64,000 nucleotides of DNA from Burhinus oedicnemus (Eukaryota > Chordata > Aves > Charadriiformes > Burhinidae). The translations under genes and the position numbers were made by a program. The stretch's first letter is position 1. Each line of letters begins with the position of its first letter. Positions 37,230 through 50,400 of this stretch are shown here, piece by piece. The notes beneath the pieces are model-generated. The model did no database searches. It was given only the letters and a program-made list of their open reading frames with translations, and had not been told where the DNA came from. The DNA lies in contig VFFE01007215.1 in NCBI GenBank assembly GCA_008921705.1, positions 1,213,669 through 1,277,668 of the forward strand, given 5' to 3'.

Positions 37230-38455
37230 TTAAACTGAAATGTCTGTGGAGGAGGTTATAGAACAAATTTACAAAATGAACAGTAGCAAACTGCCAGGAC
37301 CATATGGTATTTACACAGGAGATCTAAAGGAAATTGAGGATGAAATAGCTGAACTACTGTATTCCTGAAAACTGCCTCTATAGTAAAGACATGGAAGGTA
37401 GCGACTATGACACTAGCTTTTTACAAGTATCTCAATTAGGGATTCTGGGATTACAGACCAGTGATTTTGATTACTGGAAAAAAATAAGCTTAACTTACAT
37501 GCAGGGTAATAAACTCCGTACTAGCTGCCACCACTCAGAAAAAAAAAAAGGTCTTGGAAATGTAACATAATTCTGTGAAAAAGTCAGTTTCATGTTCAGT
37601 AAAAGTCAAAGAAGCAACTACAAAATAACACAGAATTTTTAGGTATTACACATGTTCTTCAGCATATGAACCCCTTTGCAAAATGCATACCAAAACTTAC
37701 TTTTTTTTTTTCCCCTGATTTGTTCTGATAAACATATTACCTCTATCTATTTCCAAGCTGCTTGCTTTGATATGTCCTTGGGCCACCACAGAAAAAACAA
37801 TGCTACCAATAAAAGAGCAGGAAATTATTACTGGAGGAATGGAGAACAAAACAGCGTGTCAAGCTATGTCCGCTTTCAAATATTATGTTACATTTCTGGT
37901 CTCCCCTCCTATCTCTCATCCCCAGAAGGGACAGGGAAGAACTAGAAAAGGTTCAAGGAAGGACAATAACAGTGATCAGAGAGACAAAACGGCTTCCATA
38001 AGAGGAACAACTAAATTGTTTAGGACTGTTCAGCCAGGGAGAGACAACTTAATTTTGTACAGCTATCATGGCCTGGGGAAGGTGAACAGTCAATGATGTT
38101 TTTCCTACAAAAGCTAGTGAGAGCTTAAATTATATTTTTGAGGGGTAGGTTGAAAATGAACAAAACTGGTTACACTGTGGAACTCTTTCATACAGGATAT
38201 TTCAATATTAAAAGTGTACAGCTGTTCAGAAAGTTAATTAATGAAGGAAAGATCTACCAGATACTATAATCATAAAGATAATACCTCTCATTCAGGAATT
38301 TGCTGAACCACTAATCCCTGGAGATTGGGAAAATATTGTGAGGAAGTACTGGCATATTCTGGTTTTGTTTTTACACCATTACCAAGATATCTGTTATTTG
38401 CCAGTGTCAAAAAGGTGTTACGCTTCTGGATGGGCTTTTGGCCTTAAACAGTAAG
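37230..38455 (+). mobile_element. Ancient, heavily decayed CR1/L3-like LINE relic (reverse transcriptase region to 3' end)
   Basis: A 42-codon piece from 37240 reads like the start of a CR1-type reverse transcriptase, with SKLPGPYGIY at the place of the family's 'K(S)PGPDGI' motif. After a stop at 37366 and frame changes, TWKVATM and WDYRPVILITG recall 'WK.A.VTPI' and 'NYRPISLTS'. Nucleotide similarity to CR1 3' parts resumes at 37950-38095 (GGACTGTTCAGCC, GGTGAACAG). It ends near 38455 with CTGGATGGGCTTTTGG, matching the 'GCTAGATGGACC.TTGG' end of old CR1/L3 elements. Many stops and indels show it is dead. Its 3' end faces that of the younger CR1 on the other strand about 85 bp away. Confidence 0.6.
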
Positions 38456-38540
38456 CTATACTTACAGACTCTCATTTGCACATAGGGATACCCCGTACAA
38501 GGTTACAAGGGTTATCAAGGTTAATTTCTGAAGTCTCTTA

Positions 38541-39590
38541 TCACAGAATCACGGAATGGTAAGGGTCGGGAGGGACCTTCAGAGATCTTCTAGTCCAACC
38601 CCCCTGCCAAAGCTGGTTTACCTAGAGCAGGTTGCACAGGAACGCATCCAGGCAGGTTTTGAATATCTCCAGAGAAGGAGATTCTACCACCTCTTTGGGC
38701 AGCCTGTTCCAGTGCTCTGCCACCCTCAAAGTAAAGAAGTTTTTCCTCATGTTGAGATGGAATTTCCTGTGTTCAAGTTTGTGCCCATTGCCCCTCGTCC
38801 TGTCGCTGGGCACCACTGAAAAGAGCCTGGCCTCATCTTCTTGACACTCGCCCTTTAGATATTTATAAGCATTGATGAGATCCCCTCTCAGTCTTGCCTT
38901 GCCCAGGCTAAACAGCCGCAGGTTTCTCAGCCTTCCCTCCTAAGAGAAGTGCTCTATTCCCTTGATCATTTTTGTAGCTCTCCACTGGACTCTCTCCAGT
39001 CTTTCTTGAACTGAGGAGCCCAGAACCGGACACAGTACTCCGGATGTGGCCTCACCAGGGCAGAGTAGAGGGGGAGGATAACCTCCCTCAACCTGCTGGC
39101 CACATTCTTTTTAATGCATCTTTGGCCTTCTTGGCCACAAGGGCACATTGCTGGCTCACGGTCAACTTGCTGTCCACCAGGACTCCCAGCTTCCTTTCTG
39201 CAGAGCTGCTTTCCAGCAGGTCAACCCCTAACCTGTACTGGTGCATGGGGTTATTCCTCCCCAGGTGCAGTACTCTACACTTGCCCTTGTTGAACTTCAT
39301 GAGGTTTCTCTCTGCCTGACACTCCAGCCTGTCCAGGTCTCGTTGTAAGGCAGCACAGCCTTCTGGTATGTCAGCCACCCCTCCCAGTTTTGTGTCATCA
39401 GCAAACTTGCTGAGGGTACACTCTGTCCCCTCATCCAGAGTGTTGATGAATATGTTGAACAAGGCCTGACCCAATACCAACCCCTGGGGAACACCGCTAG
39501 TTACAGGCCTCCAACTGCACTCTGCGCTGCTGATCACAACCCTCGGAGCTCTGCCATTCAGCCAGTTCTCAATCCACCTCACTTTTGTCC
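38541..39590 (-). mobile_element. CR1 LINE, 5'-truncated copy with broken ORF2
   Basis: Read on the minus strand, this begins inside ORF2 near 39582 and runs to a 3' end at 38541 with two terminal octamers, ATTCCGTG and ATTCTGTG. These are the hallmark of avian CR1. Just upstream of the octamers is the conserved block around GGTTGGACTAGAAGATCTC. The insertion is about 1.05 kb of an element usually near 4.5 kb, so it is strongly 5'-truncated, as usual. No clear target-site duplication is seen. Confidence 0.95.
38622..39582 (-). pseudogene. Disrupted CR1 ORF2 (reverse transcriptase C-terminal part)
   Basis: Three minus-strand segments in different frames together represent the end of the CR1 reverse transcriptase: 39582-39088 (164 codons), then sequence within 39148-38966, then 38816-38622. 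The first carries the motif SGVPQG (near residue 30) and the polymerase motif FADD at residues 60-63 (about 39405-39394), followed by TKLGG. The second has [14 protein letters not shown]. The third has the C-terminal [13 protein letters not shown]. At least two frameshifts and lost sequence between them, and a missing N-terminal endonuclease, make it non-functional. Confidence 0.9.
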
Positions 39591-41397
39591 CGGTGTGTGG
39601 GCAGAGTCTCAGTCAGAATCTACCTTCTGTTTCTCTTAGGCATAGATGTGGCTAGATTTTAGGTATGAAGGGAATGGCATGGCTTCTACTAATATTTGGC
39701 CTCTCAAAAATGCAAACTACTTCATCAGATCTTGAGTAAATGAAAAAAAAAGTGTTGGTCTGAAATAATAAATTATTGTTTTGTATTAATTGCGCACAAC
39801 ATTTTGCCTCTGAGGAAGTGCGTGAAATTCTGTATAATCATCTTGAAGAGAAGATAGGGAAAAAATAAAGTATTCCAAAGTGTCCATAAAGAAAATCTGT
39901 GCCCAGGAATCATTCAAGTGAGGGTGGCAGATAAAAAGAAGTAAAAAAAAGTAAATCTTTCCTGTAGCTGGATTTTTTTTCAACATACAACAAAATTAGA
40001 TCTCCTTGAAGGCCTAGTATCTGTAGACACTACAGAGTTATGAATTCTATCAGAAAAGGGATTTTGGATATGTTGCCAAATTAGAGCTGAAATTTTCAAT
40101 TAGAAAGAGATCCTCATGTATCTCAAGTGTGGCCATTTTCCACACAGTTTCTGATGATGGTGGTAGGAATAAAATGCTCCTTCAGTTTGCACTTTGCTGA
40201 TGACTATTTGACTTTCCTGATGACCCTGGCTTTCTAAGGGTAGAAACAAATGCAAACTGTTACCTTCTCCTTGTTGCTTGAGACCTTACAGGAATTAATT
40301 GCACGTTTTTTGGTTTCTAGAACCAACATTCAAACAAACAGACAAAAGATCTAGCAGGACTGGAAACATCACTAGCAGTCCCCAGTTGCTGTGAATAAAA
40401 TGACTGGAATCTGACCTCACTTTTTCTCCTTGAAGACAATCCATATAAAAAAAAATTGCATGGACCAGTAGGCAGGGACCTATAGAGGCAATTTAAACAT
40501 ATGCCATTGTAGGAAGAACCAAGAGAATATTTGGGCAGATTTCAGACAAGATTTCTTTCTCCAACCTTGAGCAAATCACTTACTTAGCTGTTCCTCTCTT
40601 TTTCTCTTACTTTTTTGCCAGCTTTATATTTATGCCAGCAGATGTATACTGTCAGCAATGTAACTCCTCAGGATGCATTGGCTCTAAATTAATACAATAA
40701 TCAATATGAGTCTGGCTGGACCTCACTGATTCAGAGAGATTTTACCTAGCCATGAGACGCTAGCCAGTTGCAACCTTGTAGCCCACTGTAACATCAAAAT
40801 TGGAAAGTTTTGAATCTCTCATTGTGGTTTGGCCACGACCGTTGTCAATGCATATCAGTGTGGTAATGGGGAGAAAATTTTTGTTTCTGTTTTCTGGACT
40901 CCATGTTTTCTGAGTCTCAAAGGTGATAAGCAGGTAGCCTTTGCTTCTGGGACTGTTGGTCTTTCCAGGTGGCTGAGAGATTTTCTGGATTCAATCAATT
41001 TTCTGAAGAGTCTCCACAACTGAATATATCTTTTCACTCTAACCACAGACCCCATTCAGCAGACTTAGTAAAAAAAAAGGCAAACAATAGCAACATCAGC
41101 TCCCCTTTGCTGGGAAAAAAGCACCTCTGTGAAGTAAACGGTGAAGCTAGCAAAGAGAAATTCAGTTTACCTTTTTTTCTGCCAACTAATGTCTGTGTAA
41201 CCTAAGAGGGCTTAATTTCACAGTGATGTTAGTTTGACCCATTTCATGACAACTGGTTTTTCAAGTTGCTTTTAAAAGATGAAAAATTCTACAAAAGGTG
41301 CACAGCTCTGGCAACAAGCTAATAGGGCACAGCCTGCTACAGCCCAAAGTATATGAGTCCTCACTTGCCAATCTAACAGTCATTCCCTGTTGGTATG

Positions 41398-41423
41398 ATT
41401 GGATTATTTCATTGGATTATTTC
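41398..41423. repeat. 13-bp perfect tandem duplication
   Basis: ATTGGATTATTTC occurs twice back to back (41398-41410 and 41411-41423). Confidence 0.85.
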
Positions 41424-42124
41424 CCAGATGGGCATTAATGTGTTTGTAGGGCACATTCAGTTAAGGGGTCAATGTTTATTAAAGCTGCAGTTATTGCATT
41501 TGCTCCGAGCACATAATTAAAACAGCAGATTGCTCTCTGTTTTGCCTTTCATACAGTAGGCTGTATCATAAAACAGCTCTGGATGATTTTGCCACCTGGT
41601 TTTGTCAAGAGCTTTAAAGCAGAATATATTATAGGCTTCTTGTATGAAATGAAATAGTATTTTCCCATGAAGTTAAGGTTTTCAAAGATTATGATTTATA
41701 CTGTAGGCAGGGAAATTCCATATTCCCCCAAAGACTTCTGCCTTGGTTTATGGATTTGTTGTATGTTTCTCCCTCCAGAGCTCCCTGCTTCTGCTATTTA
41801 ATTTGGAGGGGAAACCTTCAGTGAAATGAACATGACTTAGGTCTACAATTTCTAAATAGATGATACTGTACATAGCCATTCTTGCATAAAAGCAAGATTC
41901 TGATCATATTGTGATTCAATCATATGCTTTAATGTGACCAATATTAATCATATTCATTGTCTTACAATTGCATCTCCCTAAAATATCAATAGCGTCTATT
42001 TTCTGGAAGATAAAACGTATTGTTTCTTACCTGTCCTGTCTTCTGCAGTTCCATTCTGCACTTTGCGTTATATTTTCTAAGATCGTTTCCGTTCAATGGT
42101 GAATGAAATTATAGTTCTTATATA

Positions 42125-42155
42125 TAATACATTATGTATTGTATATTATAAATTA
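42125..42155. repeat. AT-rich imperfect palindrome
   Basis: TATA-rich DNA contains AATACAT-T-ATGTATT, a perfect 7-bp-arm palindrome, flanked by further TATATTATA sequence. It is probably simple AT-rich sequence. Confidence 0.5.
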
Positions 42156-42424
42156 ACCATTGAGATCAAGTAATCTTTTATCAGTAGTTTTAATAACTTT
42201 AAGCAGTAAAATACAGTAGTCCTGGACATTAAAATGCTATGTTCATTGCTCCAATACACCATTTCTACCACACAAATTCAGTATTCAAAGGCTTTGCTTC
42301 CCTTATTCTATCTTTAGAAGAAAATCTCAGAGCCACATCCCCAAGTTCAGCCAAGAAGAAATTTGCAGACCTGAAAAATGAAGGCAGAAAGACTTCTTGG
42401 TTTTCAAAGTAACCTTTTCACCAT

Positions 42425-42485
42425 ATGTCATTAAGAGGCTAGATCTCCTCTAAGAGCCTCTTCCAATTGTACTGGCTTAGCACTA
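42425..42485 (+). mobile_element. Possible decayed CR1 3'-end fragment
   Basis: GGCTAGATCTCCTCTAAGAG followed by CCTCTTCCAATTGTACTG resembles the CR1 3' block 'GGACTAGATGACCTCCTGAGGTCCCTTCCAAC'. Terminal octamers are not visible. It would be an old copy. Confidence 0.4.
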
Positions 42486-43098
42486 TTCCAGAAGCTTACC
42501 ATGTCCAATCACCCTAAAAGAATCCTAATCAGGCCTTAGGCTAAAACGCTGCATTGAGAGAAAAGCTGGGCAGTAAGTAACATGTTGCATTTGCTTCAGC
42601 TGATGGCCTTGTCAAATAACGGCATTTCCAACTTCTGGAGTTAAAATAGATGAAATCTCATTGAAAATCAAGGTCAGTTTTTTGTTCCCAGGTAGGTAAA
42701 CACGTTAGGTCTGCAAGTAAGTCTTAGACTGTAGCCTTGACTCATATTTGAGGGTTTGGATCTGCAAGATGAGCCTGGATGGACAACATTCAGGGATGAT
42801 GCTTTGCATTAGACATTTATTTAAGAAGTGTCCTTCAGAGCTGCTCATATCCTAGGAATATTGGACTTCAGGACTTCTGATCCAGCCCTTCCCTCTCTGA
42901 GATCTGTGGCCTTAAGAGCTCTGAAAACTCCTGTAATATGCCTCCTCTTGTACTGCTTGGTGCTGCTCCAGGGCTCTAAAAATAGCGTGCTGTGCTCCTG
43001 ACTCCATTGATGCTTTAGACACTGGCCTGGAGTTCTCCGTATGGCTGTGTATTATGTGTATTATGGCAAGATTGATAATAAGACTTCCAAGATAGTGA

Positions 43099-43114
43099 TT
43101 TTTTTTTTTTTTTT
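43099..43114. repeat. Poly-T tract (16 T)
   Basis: An uninterrupted T run in non-coding DNA. Confidence 0.9.
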
Positions 43115-45999
43115 CATTTGGGTGACTAACAGAGTTTAAGGCAAAAGAAAGCATGATGTTTAACTGATTTGAATTGGTATTTTAGGCCCTGATCATCTCA
43201 CTGTTTCATGCACACAGTCACTGTGAAATGTAAACTATCAAGCTCAGGTTGGGTTTACCTGCAATAACTAAAGCAGATATATTTAATTTGGTAGTAACTT
43301 GTCTTGCTCTGCATGACTTCTGTTCCTAAAGGATGAAGGTTGGGCCCAAAATAGCAAGATATATGATTGATATGATTAAAAAGGTGATGGGAACATTCAC
43401 TTCTATTTTTAGATTCAAATGACCACCTGTGGTAACCAGCCAATGAGTTTAGTTACCTGTTTGCAGGTTATCCTGTAAAAGCAGCACATTGAACCAGCAC
43501 CACTGAACTAGGGGAGAAGGCTGCCTGCTTACGTTTCCCTTGTGCTGGCTGCTACACCAGGTTAAAAGCAGCCTGTGGAGGTTTGGGGAAGTTGCTTCTT
43601 TCCCGAAAGATGCTGAAAACATGCAGGGATGAATTGCTTGTGATATGCATGTTAGAGAGGCAGGAACTCAACAGCACAAGCAGAGAATGAGGGGACATCC
43701 AAAAAGAACAGAGAGCAGAGACCTCACTGGGCCTTAACTGTGATAGAAAGGAGCAAGGGGAGACAGGGGAATTTGTTGCAACCCAGTAAGTCTCTGATTT
43801 GCAGGACCGAGGGTGAGACTGGCAGAAGGGTCTGCCCAATAATGATGTCTGGGGCAGAGGAGAAATTTGTTTATAAATCTTTTGCTTCTGATCTATTTCA
43901 CTATGTTTGTTTATGTTCCTGTGCTCCAATAAGACAGCTTGTGGAAATCAGTGATCCAGGAGTTCTGGGAACAGTCCAAAAAAGTTGACCTACCTTTGAT
44001 TTGGGTTGATTTAGGTCGACCCACCCTTAAAATTTGACCCAGTTCAGATTCCCATCACAGCATTCTTAATAAAACTTTCTCCTAAAGTGTAATTAGCAAG
44101 CCTGTACGAATGAGATTAGTGTTGTCTAATAAAACTGATAACTTAATGCCTGCTCTGTGTTCCCATCTGATGCCTCAGCTGGCAAGACATTCCTCTCTGT
44201 AGCCATCACTCCTAGGATTAGTTACCAGCTGATTAAATCTCAGGAAAGCCCTCGTACCCTATGGATTGGGTGCTAGCCATGCTCCCTGCAAGCAGGTGTG
44301 GGAGCAGATATTCTGTGCTGATGGGGGGTTATGCCTTTGCAACTGTGCAGATTGTTGTGAGTGGTAGCACCAGAGATGCAAGCCACAGATGGCAACAAGG
44401 GGATGCAGCTGTCTGCATGAGGCTTAGTATTCCTGAAGCAGCTGCACTGGGAATTTGGTAGATGTAGCATGGCTTATGTGTGCCGAGTGCTCTCCTTTAA
44501 TCCTTCTGCCTTCACCTTATCTTTGCTCATTACATTATTATTACAAATTATGAGCATTGCTAAAGCCCCAACAACCTGTTGACATAGCCCCTAGGTCCTG
44601 TGTTCTCTGGGTTCCTGGCCTAAGGTAGGCTACACTCTGCATTCATCACTAGTTATGACTTTTCTTGTCTTTTTTTTGTTTTGCTTTTGCTTTGCTTTCC
44701 ATCTTGAGTAGGAAAAATTTTATGGGTGTCAAGATCCTTGTGTTGGAAGGGTAAATAGGATTTTAAATGGTAGCCCATGACACAAGAATCTGATGCAAGT
44801 CTTAATTATTGAACTCAGTCCCTTTTGGTTCTATCACTGAAGCCAGAAGACAAGGGTAAAAGATAACCTTGATAGAATACTTAAATTTCAGCTATCATTT
44901 AAATTATGTTTAATTTTGAACAAAGTGATATTAAGATTATCCTTATACTTTTCAGTTGCTTCTCCACTGCACTCTTAGTGTTTCTTTTTTCTTCTTCTGC
45001 TTTGTTTCTCTAGCTACTTCCAGATTTGTTCCTCACAATCCTTATCCCATCTTTCCCATCACATTTATTTATTTGATTAGCTATTAACAAATCCTTTATC
45101 TCGTATCATTCCCTGTGTCATCATTAGTGCTTTAGCATTGGCACAGAAAGTGTACAGGAAAACTTCTCTTGGAGCAAATCTTTTCCTCTAAGGCATCCAG
45201 GCAGAATTTGGATTAGTACTCGCATTACATCCAAAGGCAGCCTGATCTTCCGTTGGTGTATTACATATTCTCTGGAGGGAACTGGATCTTGCTCCAGCAC
45301 ATTTCTGATTTGAGGGGAACTGACAGGCTAATTAGGTCCCTACTACCATGTGAAGGACCTCACAGGGATACTTTAATTTGTATCCTGGTAGGAATTGCCA
45401 TTTCACACATTGCGCACCTGAGGAGCAACAGAGGTACGGTGCAGTGCCAGCTTAGCGTTATCTTTTCCCAGCTCCTGCTGGACCAGGGTTTGATAGCAGG
45501 CACCTAAGCAGATCTAAACCATTTCCAGACTGGGAATTCTGCAGGGGTATTAGCTTTGATTCTGGCCTGAGGTGCAAAAGATCCTCTGTGGTGGTCATTG
45601 TCAGAGGATTTTTCCCTTTTTAAGATCTTTTTGCACTGGCTTTGGGGCTGCAAGGCAATAACTGCTTAGGAGCAGTGCATATCTCTGAATCAATGCTGTA
45701 GGAGAGGTCAGCAAGAGGAACAGGTAAGGACGCACAAAAAAAGAGAATTTGCTTAGAATATTTTATTTAGCATTTTTTTCAGATTTTGTGAAACATTAAG
45801 CATAGAGATAATTCCAGAGAAATGAGAAGGATTTTATTTTAAATGTTTTGAATTCATGAGAGGTTTGGGGAAGGGAAAGAAATGAAAACTGTTCACACAC
45901 AGAATATATCGACTTGCATCAACTACAGAAGCTTGAATTCCTGCTTGTGCAAAGCTGTAGAAAATGTTTACAGGCGATGTTATTCTTACATCAGAGTAT

Positions 46000-46235
46000 T
46001 TCCCCTGCTTTGCCTTCCCCTTTCCTCCTTCTGAGCTTTTTCCTTTCTATGATCTGTCTTTTCCTTTTCACTTGCTCTCAGCTTCTCACTTTTTGCTAGT
46101 TCCCAGTTTTTTTCTTCCAGTCCCTCACCACACTTTTTCTCCTCCTCCACCCTTTTGCCTTTTTTGTTGCATTTGCTGTATCTAATTTCTCTCCCCCGTG
46201 CCTTTTTTCTTTCGTATTACTTGCTGCTTCCCTCT
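46000..46235. repeat. Long pyrimidine-rich (C/T) tract
   Basis: Roughly 235 bases are strongly pyrimidine-biased on the plus strand (runs such as CCTTCCCCTTTCCTCCTTCT). It produces Ser/Phe/Pro/Leu-rich chance frames. Such strand asymmetry can favour triplex structures; no function is evident. Confidence 0.65.
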
Positions 46236-47394
46236 CTATATAATTATTTAGCTACTTCATTTCCCTGAATCTCTTTATATTTCGGTTTTAAAAGACAAAA
46301 AAGTTAAACAGGAAAGGCAGCTTTCAGTTAAATATTTATGCTGCATAATGGGCTGCTTGCTGTGTTACATACCTTCATGTTATCCTGGCACAAACTGGCA
46401 GAGGGGAAAAAATGAAGGATGAAGGAGAGAAAAAAAGAAGTGTTGACTGTCAGGATCACCATGAAGGCATGGTATAGTGAAGAGTATTAACCTAGATCTT
46501 CCTCAGGATTCCCTTTTGGGTTAATCTATGCTCTGCGTATTATCTTTGCAACTGTAAAATCAAGATTTTGGAATTTCCTTCCCTCAACGAAGCAGTGTGA
46601 AGACAAATATATTAGGAGTTTGAAGAGTGACAACATAAAAAAGGTAATGACACCACAGAAGAATGAAAAATAGTTAACTTCAAAGTGGCAACAGCTTGAC
46701 AAATACTTAAGCTGTGGACAAAAATACTTAAGTGGTTTTTAAATTGTCTATTTTCAAATTCATTGCAAGCTACTACAGAACGCAATAGATTTTCCAACAT
46801 TTTATTTCCCGTATGAGCTCTTGGGACAACTAAATCTCAGCGTACTATCAAAATATTTTTTGAGATACATTTCCTTTTCTACTTAATTTTGGAAGACAAA
46901 TATTTTCTAATACCAATATATCACCCAGATAATTAATAATAATGCAGAAGAACTGAATAACTGATTTCTAGAAATCAGCTATCAGTTTTTAAAATGCTGT
47001 AGTTCTGAAAAAAAATACTGCAAATTGAAACAATTTAACAAAGCATTCACAGGACATCTTATTTGTCCCATTTTTGTACAACAACGTTTTCAGAATAACC
47101 AGTTAATACAAAGTGAATTTCTTACATGCAGTTCAGAATTCACTTCACAAAATAAAAATGAAGTGAATAATCAAGGACGAAAAGTTAATGAAATAGTGTC
47201 AGCCTCAAGAACTTCTTTCAATAGCTCTTCTGACATCTCTCTAACATTTCAGTAGCATCGACAGGAAAAACATTTATCTCACTGCTGGAAAAAGAGAAAA
47301 GATGTGATAATGTGGTAAAGAACCTCCAGTTATGAAGTAAAGTGACGACCAAGCTTTGGTGTAAAAGTAAATTAAGCATTGTTAATGGACTATA

Positions 47395-47475
47395 GATGTT
47401 AGAGCCTTGGTCCACTGAAGTTAATGGTTATACTCCCACTGAGTCAGTGGGAACGAGGTTTTCACCCTAACTTCA
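47395..47475. repeat. Degenerate MITE-like fragment with a perfect hairpin
   Basis: CCACTGAAGTTAATGG and, directly after, CCCACTGAGTCAGTGGG (8-bp arms, 47435-47442 and 47444-47451) match the style of ancient sauropsid palindromic repeats with 'CCCACTGAAGTCAATGGGA' cores. By-eye assignment; borders approximate. Confidence 0.4.
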
Positions 47476-50400
47476 GATTCAAGCTTTTGAAAGCCTTCGT
47501 AAGTAAACACTTGAAGTTCCTCAATTTACCTCCAAGAGGTACCTTAGCTGAGCCTATATTTTAATTTTAGAGTAATCTGATTGGCTTAAAACTGCATAAC
47601 TACTGTCACAACTAGGAATTCGGGGTTTGGTGTTGACACTGCAATCTCTATAAAATGGGAGAAGCATGGGCAATGCCTGTGATATTCTTGCTAAGGAAGC
47701 ACTCTCATTTATTCATACTTTTGCTGGCACAACAAATGAAGCAAGACTGTTTGAAAGTGTTTTATTTCAGCACATAATTTGTTCCTTAGCATTTTCTTCA
47801 TGTTCACTATTGTTGGTTGTTTGCTTTCAGAATTAATTTTAATAAAGCACCACCATATTACAATGAATAATCCAGGAGCGGCCAAAATAATAGATTAATG
47901 TTTAGTCAGCCTGTTCTAGCTTCAGTGATTCTAATGATTGGTAGTATAAATTTATTTATTATAAATTTACAAAAATTCCTGATAGTCATTATACAGATAA
48001 ATACAGTGCCTCCTGGTTCGTATTGATAGTAATACCACCTTTCTAGATTCTCTGAACATATTCTATAGATAGTATTTTAATGTATGTCTAATATAGACAG
48101 TTGCAAATATTATATGTAAATTATGAATTCAATTTTGCCATTGGAAAGTATTCAGAAAGAAGTCTATATCTAAAAATACGCAATTGTGTGTTTCAGGAAA
48201 TGAAATCCAGTGAGTCAGCCTTATATCATGAATATTTATTTTTATCTTTATCATGTGTTGAGCACCACATTCAGGCTTGAACTGTAGGGTGTGTAAGTGT
48301 ATCTCTGCCTTTCTGAGTTGGAAGGTTCATTTAATCTTGACCCCAGAAGATAGTTTCTCATGAAGATGTCTGGCCATGGCTTTAAAGGGAAGCTCATACA
48401 GCTTTTGTGTCCCATAACAATGGCACACTTCAAGATTGCTGAGTACTGGCTACAACAAGGGAATCTTGAACTATGTTTTCTCTCTTATTCTAGTGGTCTC
48501 TCCCAAGTGACTCCTTGAGGCCTTGCACTCGGATAACTTTCCTTTCACTTTTGTGCATTTGCAGTTGTATTTACTTGTTAATCATACTCCTTGCTGTTCC
48601 CTGATGTTAACTGAGATTATGAAAATGATTAAATAAGGACAATAATAGTACATGTGTTATAAAACACAAATCATCTCCCCTTGTAGGAAAGAGCTTGCAC
48701 AAGTGAGAGAGCATGATTGGGGGTGGGGGGAATGACCATCTTTGACTTGAAAGGAATAGGTACTGGCTTCTTGAAAAGGCTGAGAGAAGAAAAGTCCAAC
48801 TAAAGCCGGTTTTGAATCACACTGATGAGCCAGGGAATTCCTAAAACTGCCGTACAAATAAAGTGCTTATCCAGTTTCCAAGCTTTCCTCAACAGCAAAT
48901 GCACTGAGGGTACTCCAAGAATTTCTGAAGAGTTAGAGACAAAACACATTAAATAAAAGTAGAGGATGGGGGAAAATGGTGCATTGTTTGTGAAGAGTTT
49001 TTAAGTAAAGTAGCTGAAAGAATTTTTACAAAACTCTTTGGACAACCTCTCTCTGTCCTCAGAGATTTATATGGGATAAATAGAACAAATACTGTTCCTG
49101 CATGTTTGTTTATCTGTGAAACTTCTCCACACAAAAAGTAATGATACCCTTTCATTGACATCATCCAAGTAATAATATACTTCTGACTGTGTCATAGGGG
49201 TAATAACAAGCTTTCAAGTACTTCAATGAGTAATGTATTTTTTGACATTCTACATAAAAATAAAAAGACTCCTTAAAAATACATACCTCCTATTTGTTCC
49301 AGCACAAATCTCAATATCAATAAATTAAACTGTTGTGGATTCGAATGCAGAATTTGACCCATTGTACCGAAGAAATAATAGAAGTTCGAAGAGACTAGTT
49401 ATTTCCTCAGTTTTCTTAATAATTTTGTAATTACGCAATTAGTTTGTTTTAATAAACTTTTCATTGCTATCCTACATGACAAGTGTACATTAGGAGACAA
49501 AGAAAGGAACCGTGTGACATACAAGGCTTACCAGAACTCCTCTCTTAAGTTGAATTGCATGTTATTCATCATTCAGCAAATTAGCCTTGAGAGGTCACTG
49601 TTGCTCACGCAGAACAAAAGCATTAATGCTAAGATACTACATAGAAAAATAGTTTAGTTAGGCAGTTACTACTAAGCTTTTTACTCTATAATCCAGTCTT
49701 ATGTTGACATGCAAAGACTTTTTGATATGACGCAGTAGAAGGTTGTGTGAAATTGTTCATAATGAAAATACAAGCTTTCTTCTTTCAAATCATTACTTTA
49801 ATTACTTAATATAACATAGGTTTAGTACAATAAGATGATATGTATTCATTAGAGTACTCTGATTAGACTGCTTCTTGTCATACTGTTTTATCACTAATGT
49901 GAAATACATTGCAATGTTGATCTTTTTATGAAGCCAATATCTTTTAAAGCTAAAGATCTAGCAAGTTGTACAGGAAGTTATCTGCGTGTCTGTTTGTTGA
50001 ACTTGGTTTACTTCACCAAGCTTTTAATATCATCAGATAAAATAAAAAGATCAAAGAATTTTCCTGCCTAAGAGGGAAAGTGAACTGCATATTAACTTTT
50101 TCATGCTACCAGTGAGACTTCTTGTAACCCAACCAATAGAATAACTGCACTGCAGAGGCATGAATCTTAGGAATTAGACTTGCAGAAAAGCTGCAGTCAT
50201 CGGCTATAGCTTCTTTCAGAACAAATTCCCTTTTCCATGACTGTGAGACGTTAGAATGCCCGTTTTACTCTGTATTCCCATTTGACCTCATGATAAAAGC
50301 AGGCTTTCAAAGCTGTTGTAAACTGAGGGGTTTTTTTGCCTACTCATTTAAAAAACAAGTAGTAGAACTTGTCTTACATCAAAAACGAAATTCACTGATT

